64,000 nt of DNA. Origin: Lichtheimia corymbifera B2541. Taxonomy: Eukaryota > Mucoromycota > Mucoromycetes > Mucorales > Lichtheimiaceae. The stretch is from contig JNEU01000734.1 in the NCBI GenBank assembly GCA_000697475.1, positions 124,001 through 188,000 of the forward strand, given 5' to 3'. This document shows, one piece after another, positions 23,761 to 34,935 of this stretch. How positions within the stretch are numbered: position 1 is the first letter of the stretch; each line of letters starts with the position of its first letter. A program made the translations under genes and the position numbers. The notes under the pieces are model-generated. The model made no database searches and had not been told where the DNA came from. It worked only from the letters and a program-made list of their open reading frames with translations.

Positions 23761-24827
23761 CGATAAGGGATATGTCTGGTCCCGGTGGTAAGCAAACTAT
23801 TGATATTCCGGCTAACTACGATACTGTCAACATGGATTGGACCAAGGAAGTCAGCAAGGATGTGGCGTGGGAGAATGCCGCTCAATTCCTTCGGTGCTAT
23901 GTTGATAGGGCGTTTGGTAGCCTTTACGATCGTCATGTGAAGAAGTTTGGTGATGGTGACGTGATGGTTGTTGCTAAGATGGGCCTTGCAGACAGCTATT
24001 GATACCGAGGTGAATAAAGCGTGTAGAATACAGTAATGATTACCTTCCTTAGTTTTCAACTTGGAGATGGGGTTAACGGGGTCGCTGGAGCAAATTGCCA
24101 TCACTGATATAACATCGGTGAGCAGAACATCAGGTTGTTATTAGGATAGCGACACTTACTGTTTTTGGTTTGATCAGTCTCAAAAGCGACCTTGTCAAGA
24201 ACGAAGCTGTCAGCATAGTCTCCCTTGATATCTTGTACAATTTGGTGCATAATGGTGGCCATGTCCTTGATTATTGCTGGTGAATAATTTCTTGCAAGGA
24301 TGTGGTCAGAGCGATCTGCATGAAAGTGGTGGTCACACCAGTACAAGCCTGGCAAGGCAGCCTAAGATAAGCTTAGGATGATATGGCCTTAGGATTATCC
24401 TAACCAACATCTTGTTGCCAGGCAAGTACACCAAAGCAAGCCCAAATACTCGATTTTTTTCGTTTTCAGCCGATATCCTGGAAGCCGTTAAATAACCACC
24501 ATGGGAGTTGGGGGTCATTCCCCTTCTGTCGCCATCCGGGAACTGAGAACGGGAGGTTGGCACTATGTCAACTTCAGCACCCGACGTAGACTATGGTACA
24601 TACCGAAACCAACTTTTGCAGATGATTCACGGAGAGATAGCTATATCGAAAGTAACAACGTGGCGTGTATGAGTAGTGATTCATCAAGCAACACGATCAA
24701 GCTTTACCTCACTAAAAGGGGACCAATATCACAATGATGGCCACGATACAAGAAGCACTATGAATGTCCACAAAGATCAGCACTTGCTAACAAGTTGAAA
24801 GATGTGATACACACAAACCTTGGACAT
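23742..24827 (-). CDS. Unknown seven-exon gene borne by the repeat block
   Basis: Proposed exons in coding order: 24827-24819, 24757-24713, 24640-24604, 24562-24405, 24361-24160, 24103-24044, 23995-23742 (254 aa). All junctions keep frame and have GT-AG ends; introns are 42-72 nt. Starts MSKCFLYRGHHCDIGPL. Central part has LPGLYWCDHHFHADR, NYSPAIIKDMATIMHQIVQDI and DSFVLDKVAFETDQ. No signal peptide, membrane helix or known domain is recognised. Exons 1-3 and the start of exon 4 lie in the outer inverted repeat, so promoter and 5' exons are duplicated at the far end of the block. Divergence between copies is synonymous in this frame (see findings), which supports real coding on this strand; the overlapping open frame on + at 23622-24002 is then antisense. 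Exon 1 of nine nucleotides is the weakest call. Confidence 0.5.
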
Positions 24828-25352
24828 TTGATCTTATAAGCAATCAAAGAAGAATGACAAAGGAAAGAGAAGTGTGGTATGATGGGCGGCGACAACATCC
24901 TTTTATTTTGCGCTGTGGGCGTGGGTATTTCTGTCTGTTGGGGATGATGCATTGATAAATTGATACATTGAGCTGATAAAATGATGGGCGTACACACAAG
25001 GAATAAGTCTGAGGAGCCTAGTGCAATGTTGTCTATGCATACATCGGCAAGTGATAAGAAATCTCTCAAGGAAATCGATCACTCGTACGCCTAATGCACA
25101 TCCCCATTAATATTATAAAGATGACTTACCGTGTTGTCAACCTGCTCTTGATATCGGTATGCGTGTTCGGTAAACAGCGAGGACGATAGGGTCACCTTTG
25201 ATATCAGCAATCAAGCCTCACCTAGCGTTTGCGTAACCGCGGTTTGAATAAAAGATGGTGCAAGAGACGTGGTGCAAATAGCAAAGCCCTTCCATGGATG
25301 GTGGTAACTTAACGGCTTCCCGCATCAATCCATGGCTTTATCACTTAAAAGC
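24494..25352 (-). repeat. Outer inverted repeat, right arm
   Basis: Inverted partner of 19504-20472 and the better preserved copy. It carries the presumed promoter and first exons of the unknown gene and has a single copy of the unit duplicated in the left arm. Confidence 0.8.
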
Positions 25353-26428
25353 GTTATAATAAAGAGTCCTTTTTTATGTGCCCTTGGATGAAAAAAATCG
25401 CATTCTCTATAAGCTTACTCAAATATGCTCCTGGACGACTATGATGATACAAGCGTATTATACCGTGTACTCATGGTCGTCGGTGCTCATTATTCAGGTA
25501 TTCGTTTATAGTCGATCACATGCGGTCTCCAGGCAAGCTGAAGGTGTATATGTTGTCGATAGAGTACCGCTCAAGTTGTGGATTTGTGAGCGTTGCTTTG
25601 TATTAAGTGGGTTCATGATGATGTATGGATTACGATTTTCTACGCGTTAATGCAATAATCCCAACATGGATACCTGCAACAACCATGTAAAGGCATATTA
25701 TAGAGCAATCATGAACCCATATCGGATCCAATCATCAAGTGTTTCTCTCGTCATGATGTGTCTTGCCAACCACACGCTTGCATCTTCAGATAAGAAGCCT
25801 CAATACGATGCCATTGCTACTACGACGATTACCACTGCTATTATTGGCATCAATAGCTAAGAATAGGAGGTAATTGCAAACAAAGGGCAACCAAATCTTG
25901 TGCGTTGTTTGTTTATGAGTCTGCAAACAAGATAGCAAGACGAGGAGATGGGCGTTGTGTGTGCGTGTGTGTCGATCCAACCGCTCATGTTTCATTTGTA
26001 CAATGTCGATCCTCATTTTTTCATTGGGTGGCGTTTGAAACGCATATGCAGGATGGCTAGCTCTCTCGGATGCTTTGCCGTGTATTTGGGAAAGGATCAA
26101 GCAGATATCAGCAAGATTATAGTTTCTGATTATGATGCACGTAGCTTTTATGTAGATGATGTAGATCATTGCCATCATCATCAACAAAGGAAAGAGTGTC
26201 ATGATTTTGAGAATGAGCACTATCCAAACATTCGGTTCGGAAACGCGTCCGCAGTGGGTATGGCTTAGAAAGCTGCAAGTACAAAACAACTGCATATTGC
26301 TCCCCCTTTTCCTTTCTCTTCTCCTTTCTTCCTTTTTCACTTTCGCGTATTATTTTTTCATCCGGATCTTTTGGCTATCAACGTTTACAGAGACAAAAAA
26401 AAACCACGCTGCAACACACGCTTCCACA
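25353..26428. other. Intergenic, 1.1 kb
   Basis: No gene supported. The last 130 bp before 26429 are CT-rich, as in other leaders here. A long minus-strand frame at 25786-26340 is composed of antisense promoter sequence and is not accepted. Confidence 0.5.
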
Positions 26429-27911
26429 ATGCGATTCATGACACCTGCTGCAGCTTTGCTGTTGGCTGTTGCTGTATCACCGAGTTATCAGCAAGATGAC
26501 GGTAGCGGAGGATACGATGATGGTGGATACGATGATGGTAGTGGAGGATACGACGATGGTAGTGGAGGATACGATGATGGTAGCGATGGATACGATGATG
26601 GCACTGATGACAGCCAAGATGACTGTGCATTGATATCTGGCCACAGCTGCAACGCAAACGGCATTTGCAAGTACTGTGCCATGTGTCTTCAAGATGGATG
26701 TATTTTGAGCAAATCAGCATCAGCCAATTCTAGCGTATCTGCTGTATCACAACAACCTAATGCCCCTTCATGCAACACGACTCAATTTGGGACTGATGTA
26801 TATGATTGGTATGGCTACTGCTTGTCAGGTGGTAACGATAGAGATGGTGGTACGTAAGACAAAAAAGAGGATACGTGTGTGTGTGTGTGTGGCTGCATGT
26901 TCTCACGTGTGTAAAGATTATTGTGCTACTAGCGTCGAATGCTATCAGTATCGCAAAAGCAGCAATTCATCGGTGTCGTATGTGTGGCAAAATTTGACGT
27001 GTGATCCAACAAGCTGCTTATTGAGGACGGATCGAGGACAACCACCACCACCACCAGGCAAATTACCACCTTCTGATGATGGAAACGGAAATCATCATTC
27101 GGGTAGTGGTGGATCAGGGCATCATAAAGAAAACGAAACGCTATCACCCAACAGCGCTGCTGCTATCGGCTTAATGGTAACATGCTCATGTATCGTATTG
27201 GCGGGTCTATTATGGGTGGCACGATCATGGTCACGTCGTCATCGTCGAAAACGATCAACAAGGCGATCCGTAGACTCGAATGATACAGAGCCAAGCACTG
27301 CACCACCCTCATTTTCATCCAACCCTGAAATGACACAACGACATCGTGGACATCGTATGCGAGCATCATCCTTTTCATCATTGCATTCAGTGGAACAACT
27401 ACCATCTTATTTTTCACCAGACCCGTCTCCACCAAAGTATGAGCAAGCTATAGTAACACAAATACGAGGGCTTATGGCACGTGGGGCTGAAGAGGATGAA
27501 GAGGGCAGCAGCAGTGGTGAGGGGCGAAATGGAAGGAGTAGCAATCATCCACACGATGCTCATCATGATCCTTTGCCTCCACCCTTATGGTTGCCGGTAT
27601 ATTTTACACCCAACCATTCTGCGTTTTCATTTGGGCGATTACGCCGTCATCCTCCTTCTTTTGGTCCAGGTAGTAGTAGCAGCAGCAGCAGCAGAGCTCT
27701 TCATATCGATGACGATCCTATGCGTGCATTTTGGTATCACCATCAACAACAACTCGAGCATATTCATCCTTCACCCTCTTCATCATCTCATCACCAGCAG
27801 CAACGCAGCAATATCAATAGCAGCGCAAGCAATAGTAACCTTACCAACAACAGCAATGACCATCCGCATCCACCATCACCACCTCCCCAGCAACCACATT
27901 CAGCTGATTGA
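26429..27911 (+). CDS. Type I membrane protein with Asp/Gly-Tyr repeat and Cys-rich ectodomain
   Basis: Exons 26429-26849 and 26917-27911 (about 471 aa). Signal peptide MRFMTPAAALLLAVAVSPS, then tandem GGYDDG-type repeats (about residues 27-58), then a Cys-rich region with at least 12 Cys (CALISGHSCNANGICKYCAMC; later DYCATSVECYQY and CD..SCLL), several N-glycosylation sequons, one transmembrane helix (AAAIGLMVTCSCIVLAGLLWVA, about residue 245), a stop-transfer basic cluster RRHRRKR, and a 200-residue Ser/His/Pro-rich cytosolic tail. The tail has a PPKY motif, a candidate site for Rsp5-type WW-domain ubiquitin ligases. Layout resembles a cell-wall sensor or receptor, but no family is recognised. 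Intron is 67 nt and contains a GT microsatellite. Confidence 0.75.
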
Positions 27912-28264
27912 CCACCACCACCTCCCCAATAAAGGGGGGAAATACAGGGACCCTTTTTATTTTCTTTTGCAAACATAAGGGAATGGGATCGGAAGGTGGA
28001 TGATGAGGAACAAACAAAGAAAAAGGAAAGCACGTCTTTCCCTTTATACACAAACCACACATACACACTCCACCCATCCTATGCTCTATTTGTAGAAATC
28101 TGTAGACGGATCAATCTTCATTCAAAAGCTCGTTTTTAATATGCCTCCCTATCCTTTTGTACATCCTCTGTAGTAAAATAACAATCAAGCAAATACCCAC
28201 TTCTTTTGCAATTGCCTATCTTTCTTTCGTTCAACTCACTCACTCTCTTTCTCCTTCTTTTTTG

Positions 28265-28835
28265 ATGATCTATCCTATGCGCACGGATTCATACCCGGCT
28301 TGGCATCCATGTTTTCATCACACGTTTGTGTTATGCTTTTTGCTGACAATGGTTTTATTGCCTGTGATGTATATCAAATTTCGACAACCACCATATTGGG
28401 TGCTATTACTGATCTTTTGCTCCTTTGTGACCATCTATGCTACTTACTGGGTAAGTGCATGCACATGTGCATATATATACGTGTGTGCGTTGTTATGCAG
28501 ATGACTATGAATTGACCACTTGGATTTAAATGTAGATGTTTCTTTGTATTCTCTTTCGGGAACGGGTCCGCTCAGCACGTCCCATTGAACCTTCCACAGT
28601 CGCTATAGCACCCAGCTCACACCGTGTCAACCCAAGCTCCTCTACGCTACGACCCAATGCTGATCAGCACAGCGCTAATAGTACGCATGGCCTCTCGATC
28701 GACATTCCACCCACTTATGAAATGGCATTGAACCAGACTGCAGTCGAGCTACCTCCCCACTCACCACCCTCGTATCATTCTGCCAAAGAAGAGGATGAGA
28801 ACAATCCTTCACACAACATACACCATACTGCATAA
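28265..28835 (+). CDS. Small two-helix membrane protein with PY motifs
   Basis: Exons 28265-28450 and 28536-28835 (161 aa). Two hydrophobic helices at about residues 19-36 and 44-70 are followed by a hydrophilic tail with PPTYEMAL and PPSYHSA. These match the PPxY motif bound by WW domains of Nedd4/Rsp5 ubiquitin ligases, so it could be a ligase adaptor or a ligase-regulated cargo in the endomembrane system (inference). It follows another PPxY membrane protein 353 bp upstream. No named family recognised. The intron is 85 nt with donor GTAAGT and acceptor TGTAG. Confidence 0.72.
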
Positions 28836-29426
28836 TCTGTACAAAGTAGAACATACCATATATTGCGATAAAAGGGAACAAAGGGTGATCAAAACAAGGA
28901 GATGATGATGGTGTGGATATTGGGCTTGGATATATGATCATGTGAACATCGTCAAGGAACAATTGCATCCGATGCCGTACCCTTGGTTACGTCTTCCGTG
29001 TGCGTCGTATTATGCAATATGGCGTCGAAATCTCTACTTGGCGCGATCATCATTTCCCCCTATCCCGGCTGACGCATGGATACCCTGCTTGTGCTAGACA
29101 ATATATATCGAGATAAATTGTAGTTGGAGGCAAGAATAAACTTGGTGATGATGGTACTGAAGATGACAAGGGAAAGGAGATGATCGATGATGGCTTGATT
29201 AGTCAGATCACGGTATGGGGAGATCACTTTAAGGAAAGTCGACGTGGCTGCTACATGCATATGGGAGTGGGATATGCGTGGCGGTTTGTACTACCGCTGC
29301 CATTGATTTATAAGCCAGTGTTTCTACCATGGCGAGGATTATTAATCAACACGGCAATAAAAACCAGTGCTTTTTTCCCCTTTCCCCACACCCTTCATCG
29401 ACAACAATAACACATACACGAGAAAC
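28836..29426. other. Intergenic, bZIP promoter
   Basis: No gene seen. An AT box (gatttataag, near 29306) lies about 120 bp before the bZIP start. Confidence 0.45.
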
Positions 29427-30150
29427 ATGTCACCAGTAAACTCATTTCTTGATCCCTTGATTTTCGATCTGCCCACTTCAAGTGGACCTGGTTCTGTCGA
29501 TCATACAAAGTTGTTGGAGGAACTTGATCTTTGGGTAAGCAATACAACTCTTGGTCTACGTATGCTTTATATGCACTCATACTGACCCTATAATATTATA
29601 GACCAATGCACAATTTACCTTTGATATGCAGCCCGGTACAGCTGTTCAAGATAAGCCTACTACGGCTGCAGCCACAACAACACCTTCACTACCACTGGAA
29701 AATGAGCATGACTTGTGGAAGTTTTTATCTTTGGATCCCACTCAACAGCAGCAGCAGCAGCATTCAACTACAACATCACCCTCCTCTCAATCATTATCAT
29801 CACCCATCACAACATCCACCATGTCACTGTCACCTCCTCGTGCACATATCCCCACAACAACAACACATCCCAAGATCTTACCAAAAAGCATTCCACTAAA
29901 ACGAGATCGTACCGAGGAAGAGAAAAGTATCGAGGAAGACAAGCGACGTCGCAACACAGCTGCCAGTGCTCGTTTCCGTGCCAAGAAAAAGTTGCGTGAA
30001 CAAGCCATGGAACAAGCTGTCAAGGAGATGAGTGAAAAATCTGAAAAGCTTGAGGAACGTGTAAAGGACCTGGAACAAGAGATCAAGTGGTTACGGTCAC
30101 TACTCGTAGATAAGGACACCACCTCAACCTCCTCACCGTCATCATTATAA
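29427..30150 (+). CDS. bZIP factor of the Cys-3/MetR/Met4 type
   Basis: Exons 29427-29534 and 29602-30150 (218 aa). The C-terminal bZIP has the basic region RRRNTAASARFRAKKK followed by LREQAMEQAVKEMSEKSEKL and a zipper continuing to WLRSLL. This basic region and the KEMSEK linker are characteristic of Neurospora Cys-3 and Aspergillus MetR, which switch on sulfur uptake and methionine/cysteine synthesis. The N-terminus is Thr/Ser/Pro-rich with a Gln run and an acidic start (LDPLIFDLP), a plausible activation region. About the size of Cys-3 (236 aa). The sulfur-control role is a family inference. Confidence 0.87.
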
Positions 30151-32483
30151 TCACAAGATATACCCCCCCATTCCTACTACTCATCCATGTTATGCTTTCA
30201 GCTCATATTTGTGTACACCCCATTCCATCCCCTTTATGCTGTAAATATGCCTTGATTTCCTTTGTTGCATACTATTGACATTTCATATGTACCCGATGAC
30301 TGCTTTACGCTTGGAATTACATTAAACATTTTGTGTCGACACAATCGTCTACCGTATATGGTATCGTTTCCTTATCATAGGGCTTATAAACAATCAAGGC
30401 GAGATATAAAGATGACATGTTGAGTTGCATAATAATTGCCCATCCAATCGCAAGCGCATACATGGGTCTGTGCATTTTAAATACATTTGGACCAACATTG
30501 TACAAGCAGCAGCAAGGGTTTTAGCTCGGCCTGCGAGTAAGTGATCTGTGCTTCTCGCCAAGATTTTATCTAAGCAAGCTAGCTTAGTATAGCGTGCATT
30601 ACACGTTTCACCCTTCTTTCTTTTTTAACTCGTTACGAGAACAAGAGCATCATAATGCCTTTAAGATTGACAGGTTTACTTTTAAAGACCGCATCAGGGT
30701 GACGAATTTACCCAAAATGAGGTCAACTCCTGAAGGGCAAGCGCGGAGGTAAATGTGCGGAGCAAGAGGGGGATGACAGAAAGTACTTTATGCTTCTATG
30801 TGTACGAAAACCAGGGATGGCTGCTATTGGATGAATTATCAGCGCCGAGCCGAGACACAGCATGAACGCCAGATTGCCGATGTTGTACACGGCAAATTCA
30901 TATCGCCGGTTCCAGAAGATCCAGAAAACCGCACATTGTTGTCGTTTTGCTCCCTCCCCCCAAGAACAAAAGAACCTCACGCCACTTGTATAAATGGTAG
31001 CAACATCTCAACAAGCTCATGGTAGTATAATGATGCAACCCACATGATTTTATACACCTTATCTCTCCATGATAGATTAGCAAAAAGTCGGGGTAGTTGT
31101 ATTCGGAAATTCACTTGCTGCTGCAATGTCATGCATTGCATGCCACACAAAAAAAAACAGCTGAGTAGAAAACCAAGAGACCTCAACAACCTCATTTTTC
31201 TCGACCCAAAGTCTTTAATACGCTTTGGCTTTGTATATGTCTTGGACCTTGGGGGGTCGGGGAAATCGTTTGACGGCATATATCATATGCTTGTCCGGTA
31301 CCGACAATGCTATTGTTTTTCCGCGTGTAACATACATGAAAAATTCTTTAATGTTCTATCCCTTCTTGCTGCGACATGCATAACAAAGATGATGGATGAC
31401 GCGGCTAAGCATAGATAAAACACCAATACCAAGAATTAGAATGCGTTGATAGAAGGTACACCTTGTTGAACAAACAAACAAAAGATGGATTAGAATGGGC
31501 AAAATGTAAAAAAGGTTGTTTACCAGGTAACGATATCTGGCTTTCGGATAATTTCGTGTCCGTAAAGATGATGTATGTTTAACCATGGATGGTAGTATGC
31601 TGGAACGCTAGCGGCCTGTGTGCGCGCCGAAACAATTTTTTTTTGTCCCAGAATGCTCTTTTCAATCCAATGCAAGTGCAAACGACCAGTATAGGTTGGT
31701 AGATAAGAAGCAGGGATCCCTTCGCATTCAACGTGTTTTCAAAGATTGTCCCAAACTCTCATTTTAATTTCACATATGCATGAATAAGATCATCGCTTCA
31801 GGCTAGTGGGATTATTAATACCCATGAGCCGTGAAACATCATATGGTGGCACAGTCCACCACGATCTCCCTTTGGCCCATAAAGGCTTCGTTTCTTGAGT
31901 ATTGCAATTGCAAACCAATGTATCAATTTAATACAGCATGTTAGGTATCCTATGTATTTATGCACATGCCTTTTGTAATGACAAGAATGCGGGGGGCGGG
32001 GAATAGGTTATAGCAGGGGGGATGAAGAAAGAAAGATTGTCATCATTGACAACCATTTAAGGTTCTTCTGATGATGATGCTGCGTTTTATTGTTCCGCTT
32101 GTGTTACGTATGGATCGCCCGGCAATGTCGGTCGGCCCTGTTTTTACCGCGTTTCGATTGTGGTCTTTTGGTGTTTATCCGCAGCAAAAGCATTAGACTA
32201 AAGAAGATAAAACTCACATGAGAGTCCACCATCCGGGCCTTGTGTGACGTGTCAGATGCCGTTCGTGGGTTTTACTTGAGAGTGTAAGGAAAAACTCTCC
32301 TCGGCGATAGAATGCTTACTCACCTGTCATTCATCCCCCAACTCTCCCAACCGCACATTTAATTCCAACAGCTTCTTGGGTGCATTGTTTGTTTTCTTTC
32401 TTTACTAATCCACACCCACCCACCCACCTTTTGCATTCATCTTTTTTTCTCCTGTCGTCACCACCCACCAACGCTCGCAAATC
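30151..32483. other. Intergenic, 2.3 kb, no gene recognised
   Basis: Contains no accepted coding region. A minus-strand frame at 30977-31279 with a hydrophobic N-terminal part was considered and rejected. From about 32100 GC content rises and CT-rich tracts appear, consistent with the promoter of the Ytp1-like gene. Confidence 0.45.
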
Positions 32484-34442
32484 ATGTTCTGGCGATCGAC
32501 ATCCATGATAGTCGCCGGTTTGTTACTGATGGCCGGTCTTACTTCAGCACAACACGGACATGGTGGCCATATGACAGAGGATCCTCCGTTGCCTCCCTTC
32601 AATTCAACAGGAGATGAGCCTATGTCTTATGCTCTATTTCCCGAAAACAAAGGTTACTTTTATGCTCATGTTATCTTTATGGTGCTTGCATTTTGGATCT
32701 TGATGCCATTAGGTATGAATTGCATTGGCCTTTGATATCAATTGATTGACAACTCACCTTTACACATCAGGCATCATGTTTGGCATTGGCCGTTCATCCT
32801 TGCACGTTCCTACTCAGATCCTCTCGTTCATTTTTGCATTCCTCGGTTTCTTTTTCGCCAAGCTCTATGGTCACTCAACTCCACATTTGTATGCTGGCAA
32901 CTCTCACCACTCTTTGGGATGGTGGATTTTCTTTTTGTTGATCGTGCAAATGTCTGTGGGTGTTGTACGCAAGATCGCCAATGCTGTGGGCCGCTCACAA
33001 GAAGCTCACTATGATCGTCTGGAAAGTGTTCACTTGGTCAATCGTGCCGGCTCATCCTCGTCAGCTTCATCATCATCTGACCACCACAGTGAACATTCAG
33101 AGGAAACCTTGCATAATGGTCACGAGGATGGCCGCCGCCACAGTTACGATTATGACAAAGATGATGTTATCATGTCACCTGTTGACCTTGAAGAGGAAGA
33201 TCCTATCTTGATGGAGCGTTATAATGAAAAGCCCTCTTTTATCAATCGAGTCTTTGACAAGGTTGCGGCATTCACTCCCAATGTTGTCAAAAAGGTGTTC
33301 GTTGCTACCGCTTACAACCCATTCACCAAGACTGTTTGCCGATATTGGCATACCATCGTTGGCCGTGTGTTTATTATCCTTATCTTTACTCAGACATTGA
33401 GTGGTCTTGTGGTCTACCATGGTGTATGCAGGTAATGCATTTAAATTTTTGTTTTTTTTTTTGTTGCCAGCTGAGACTCACACACCGACCTCTTCTCCCC
33501 GCACCGGGTCAACTTTTTAGATCTTGGGCTGTACTCGGTTGTATTGCTCATCTTATCAAAGGTGGTATCTTTTACTTTTATGGTATCATCACCTTTGCTC
33601 GTTACTTGGGATGCTTTGCCGAAAAGGGTTGGGCATGGAATCGTGTCGATGGTGCTAGCAAGTTCAGCTTTGAAATGATTGAAAGCTTCCTCATTTTCAC
33701 TTATGGCATTACCAATACCTGGATGGAACATTTCGGCCAAAACCCAGAATGGACGCACAAAGATTTTGAACATGCCAGTTTGGCTTTCATGTAAGTTATC
33801 GTCTATTGTTTTCTTTTTGTATGGGAAAAAAACATCTTGTAACACCTGTGTGTCATTAGGTGGTGGTGGTGTGGTCTCCTTGGTATTCTCGTTGAAAGCC
33901 GTGCCTTGCGTCGATTGTTGGAACGTGCCGTTATGAATACCCCTCTCGATGTGCCTCGTCATGAAGAGAAGCAGAGCTACTCAATGAATCCTTTCCCAGG
34001 TCTCACTGTATTGTTTACTGGTATCTCCATGGGCAACCATCACCAAGAAACCGTCTATTCGACCAACATTCACTGGTTATGGGGATTGCTCCTTGCTCTT
34101 GCTGCCATGTGCCGCTTCCTTACATATCTTACCTTGCACCGTGCCCCACCTACTAGCGCACAACCATCACGTCCCCCAACTGAAGCTCTTGGTGCCTTCC
34201 TCATGATTGCTGGCTCTATCTTGTTCATGGCATCCAACTCGGGTACCTTGACTTGGTTGCGACGCAACGAGATTGACACCATGTTCCTTATGAATGTGTG
34301 TGTTGCACTTACCGCTATGACATTGGGATATGTCTTTTTCTTGGTGGTGATGAAGGCATGGGCCATGAAACGTGAGAGCGTCAAAAAGGCCAAGCTGAGA
34401 GGTGCCGCTCGTTCCCAACACGTGTACCACCAAGATGCATAA
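32484..34442 (+). CDS. Ytp1-like multispanning membrane protein
   Basis: Exons 32484-32712, 32771-33431, 33521-33790 and 33860-34442 (580 aa). A signal peptide (MFWRSTSMIVAGLLLMAGLTSA) is followed by a His-rich segment (HGHGGHM) and a cytochrome b561-like set of helices (VIFMVLAFWILMPLG and on). The second half has the Ytp1 core: AHLIKGGIFYFYGIITFARYLG, GITNTWMEHFG, a WWWCGLLGILVESRA helix, and two or three further helices to the end. About ten helices in all. An acidic Ser/His loop of roughly 90 residues separates the halves. Ytp1 of yeast is a conserved fungal membrane protein without assigned activity. The His-rich luminal stretch and the b561-like fold hint at metal or redox work, but that is speculation. 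Confidence 0.88.
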
Positions 34443-34935
34443 GCTTTCTTCTTTTTGGTATCACACCACCTTTATTTCTTTTACATTGTATAACTTTTTT
34501 TCATTTGATACGTATATTGTTTACGCTTACCACCCTTTGCCCCAACCTACTCTCTCTCTCACACACACCCATTGCTTTCCTATTTTGCTTATTATCTACA
34601 CTGTATAGCTTTGTTCATTCTTCCTCACGTAGTATCATCATTTCTTCCCCCTTTTTCCTTTTTCCTCGCCTTTCCTACACGCCTGTGCATCGATCACCTT
34701 TGCGTAGTTCATTGAACGGCTTAATATTTTTGTTCATTTGCATGCTCCAAGTTCTTTTAATTCAAGTTGATCTTGGTTCAACAATAAAAGATGTTGTATA
34801 TCCTATCCTAGCAAAAGTGTCTAATGCTAATACAAATCAACCATGATATTATAAAAAGTGATAGAAGGAGATGATTATACACACTAAATGCTAAAAAAAA
34901 AGGTTTGTGAATGGTGGTTGGTGATAATGCTCTAT
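34443..34935. other. Convergent 3' flank
   Basis: AT- and CT-rich sequence between the converging Ytp1-like and acidic-protein genes. No gene seen. Confidence 0.5.

Larger units (their letters stand above)
19504..25352. mobile_element. Palindromic repeat block with long inverted ends, unclassified
   Basis: The two ends are inverted copies of each other: 19504-20472 and the complement of 24494-25352. Homology begins near AAGCTTTTAGG on the left and its complement on the right. Between them lie a second, interrupted inverted pair (20738-20840 plus 21165-21400 against 23530-23800), a hairpin, a foldback at 21490-21890, satellite-like repeats, and one apparently complete gene (23742-24827). No transposase, reverse transcriptase, integrase or helicase motif is seen. 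A foldback-type or non-autonomous DNA element is one reading; repeated segmental inversion of a host gene family is another. No clear target-site duplication was found by eye, so the edges are approximate. Confidence 0.7.

Noticed and set aside
23622..24002. Open frame on + in the repeat block with a protein-like sequence (DWTKEVSKDVAWENAAQFL and on)
   Set aside because: Divergence from the copy at 20533 changes residues on + at each early difference while keeping the minus-strand residues. Taken as antisense of the unknown gene.
25786..26340. 184-residue open frame on - before the Asp/Gly-repeat membrane protein
   Set aside because: Antisense to a CT-rich leader (RRRERKRG from GA tracts) and no recognised domain or splice pattern.
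30977..31279. Open frame on - with a hydrophobic stretch like a signal peptide (MRLLRSLGFLLSCFFL)
   Set aside because: Isolated, short, no conserved features, no promoter seen; a chance frame is more likely.
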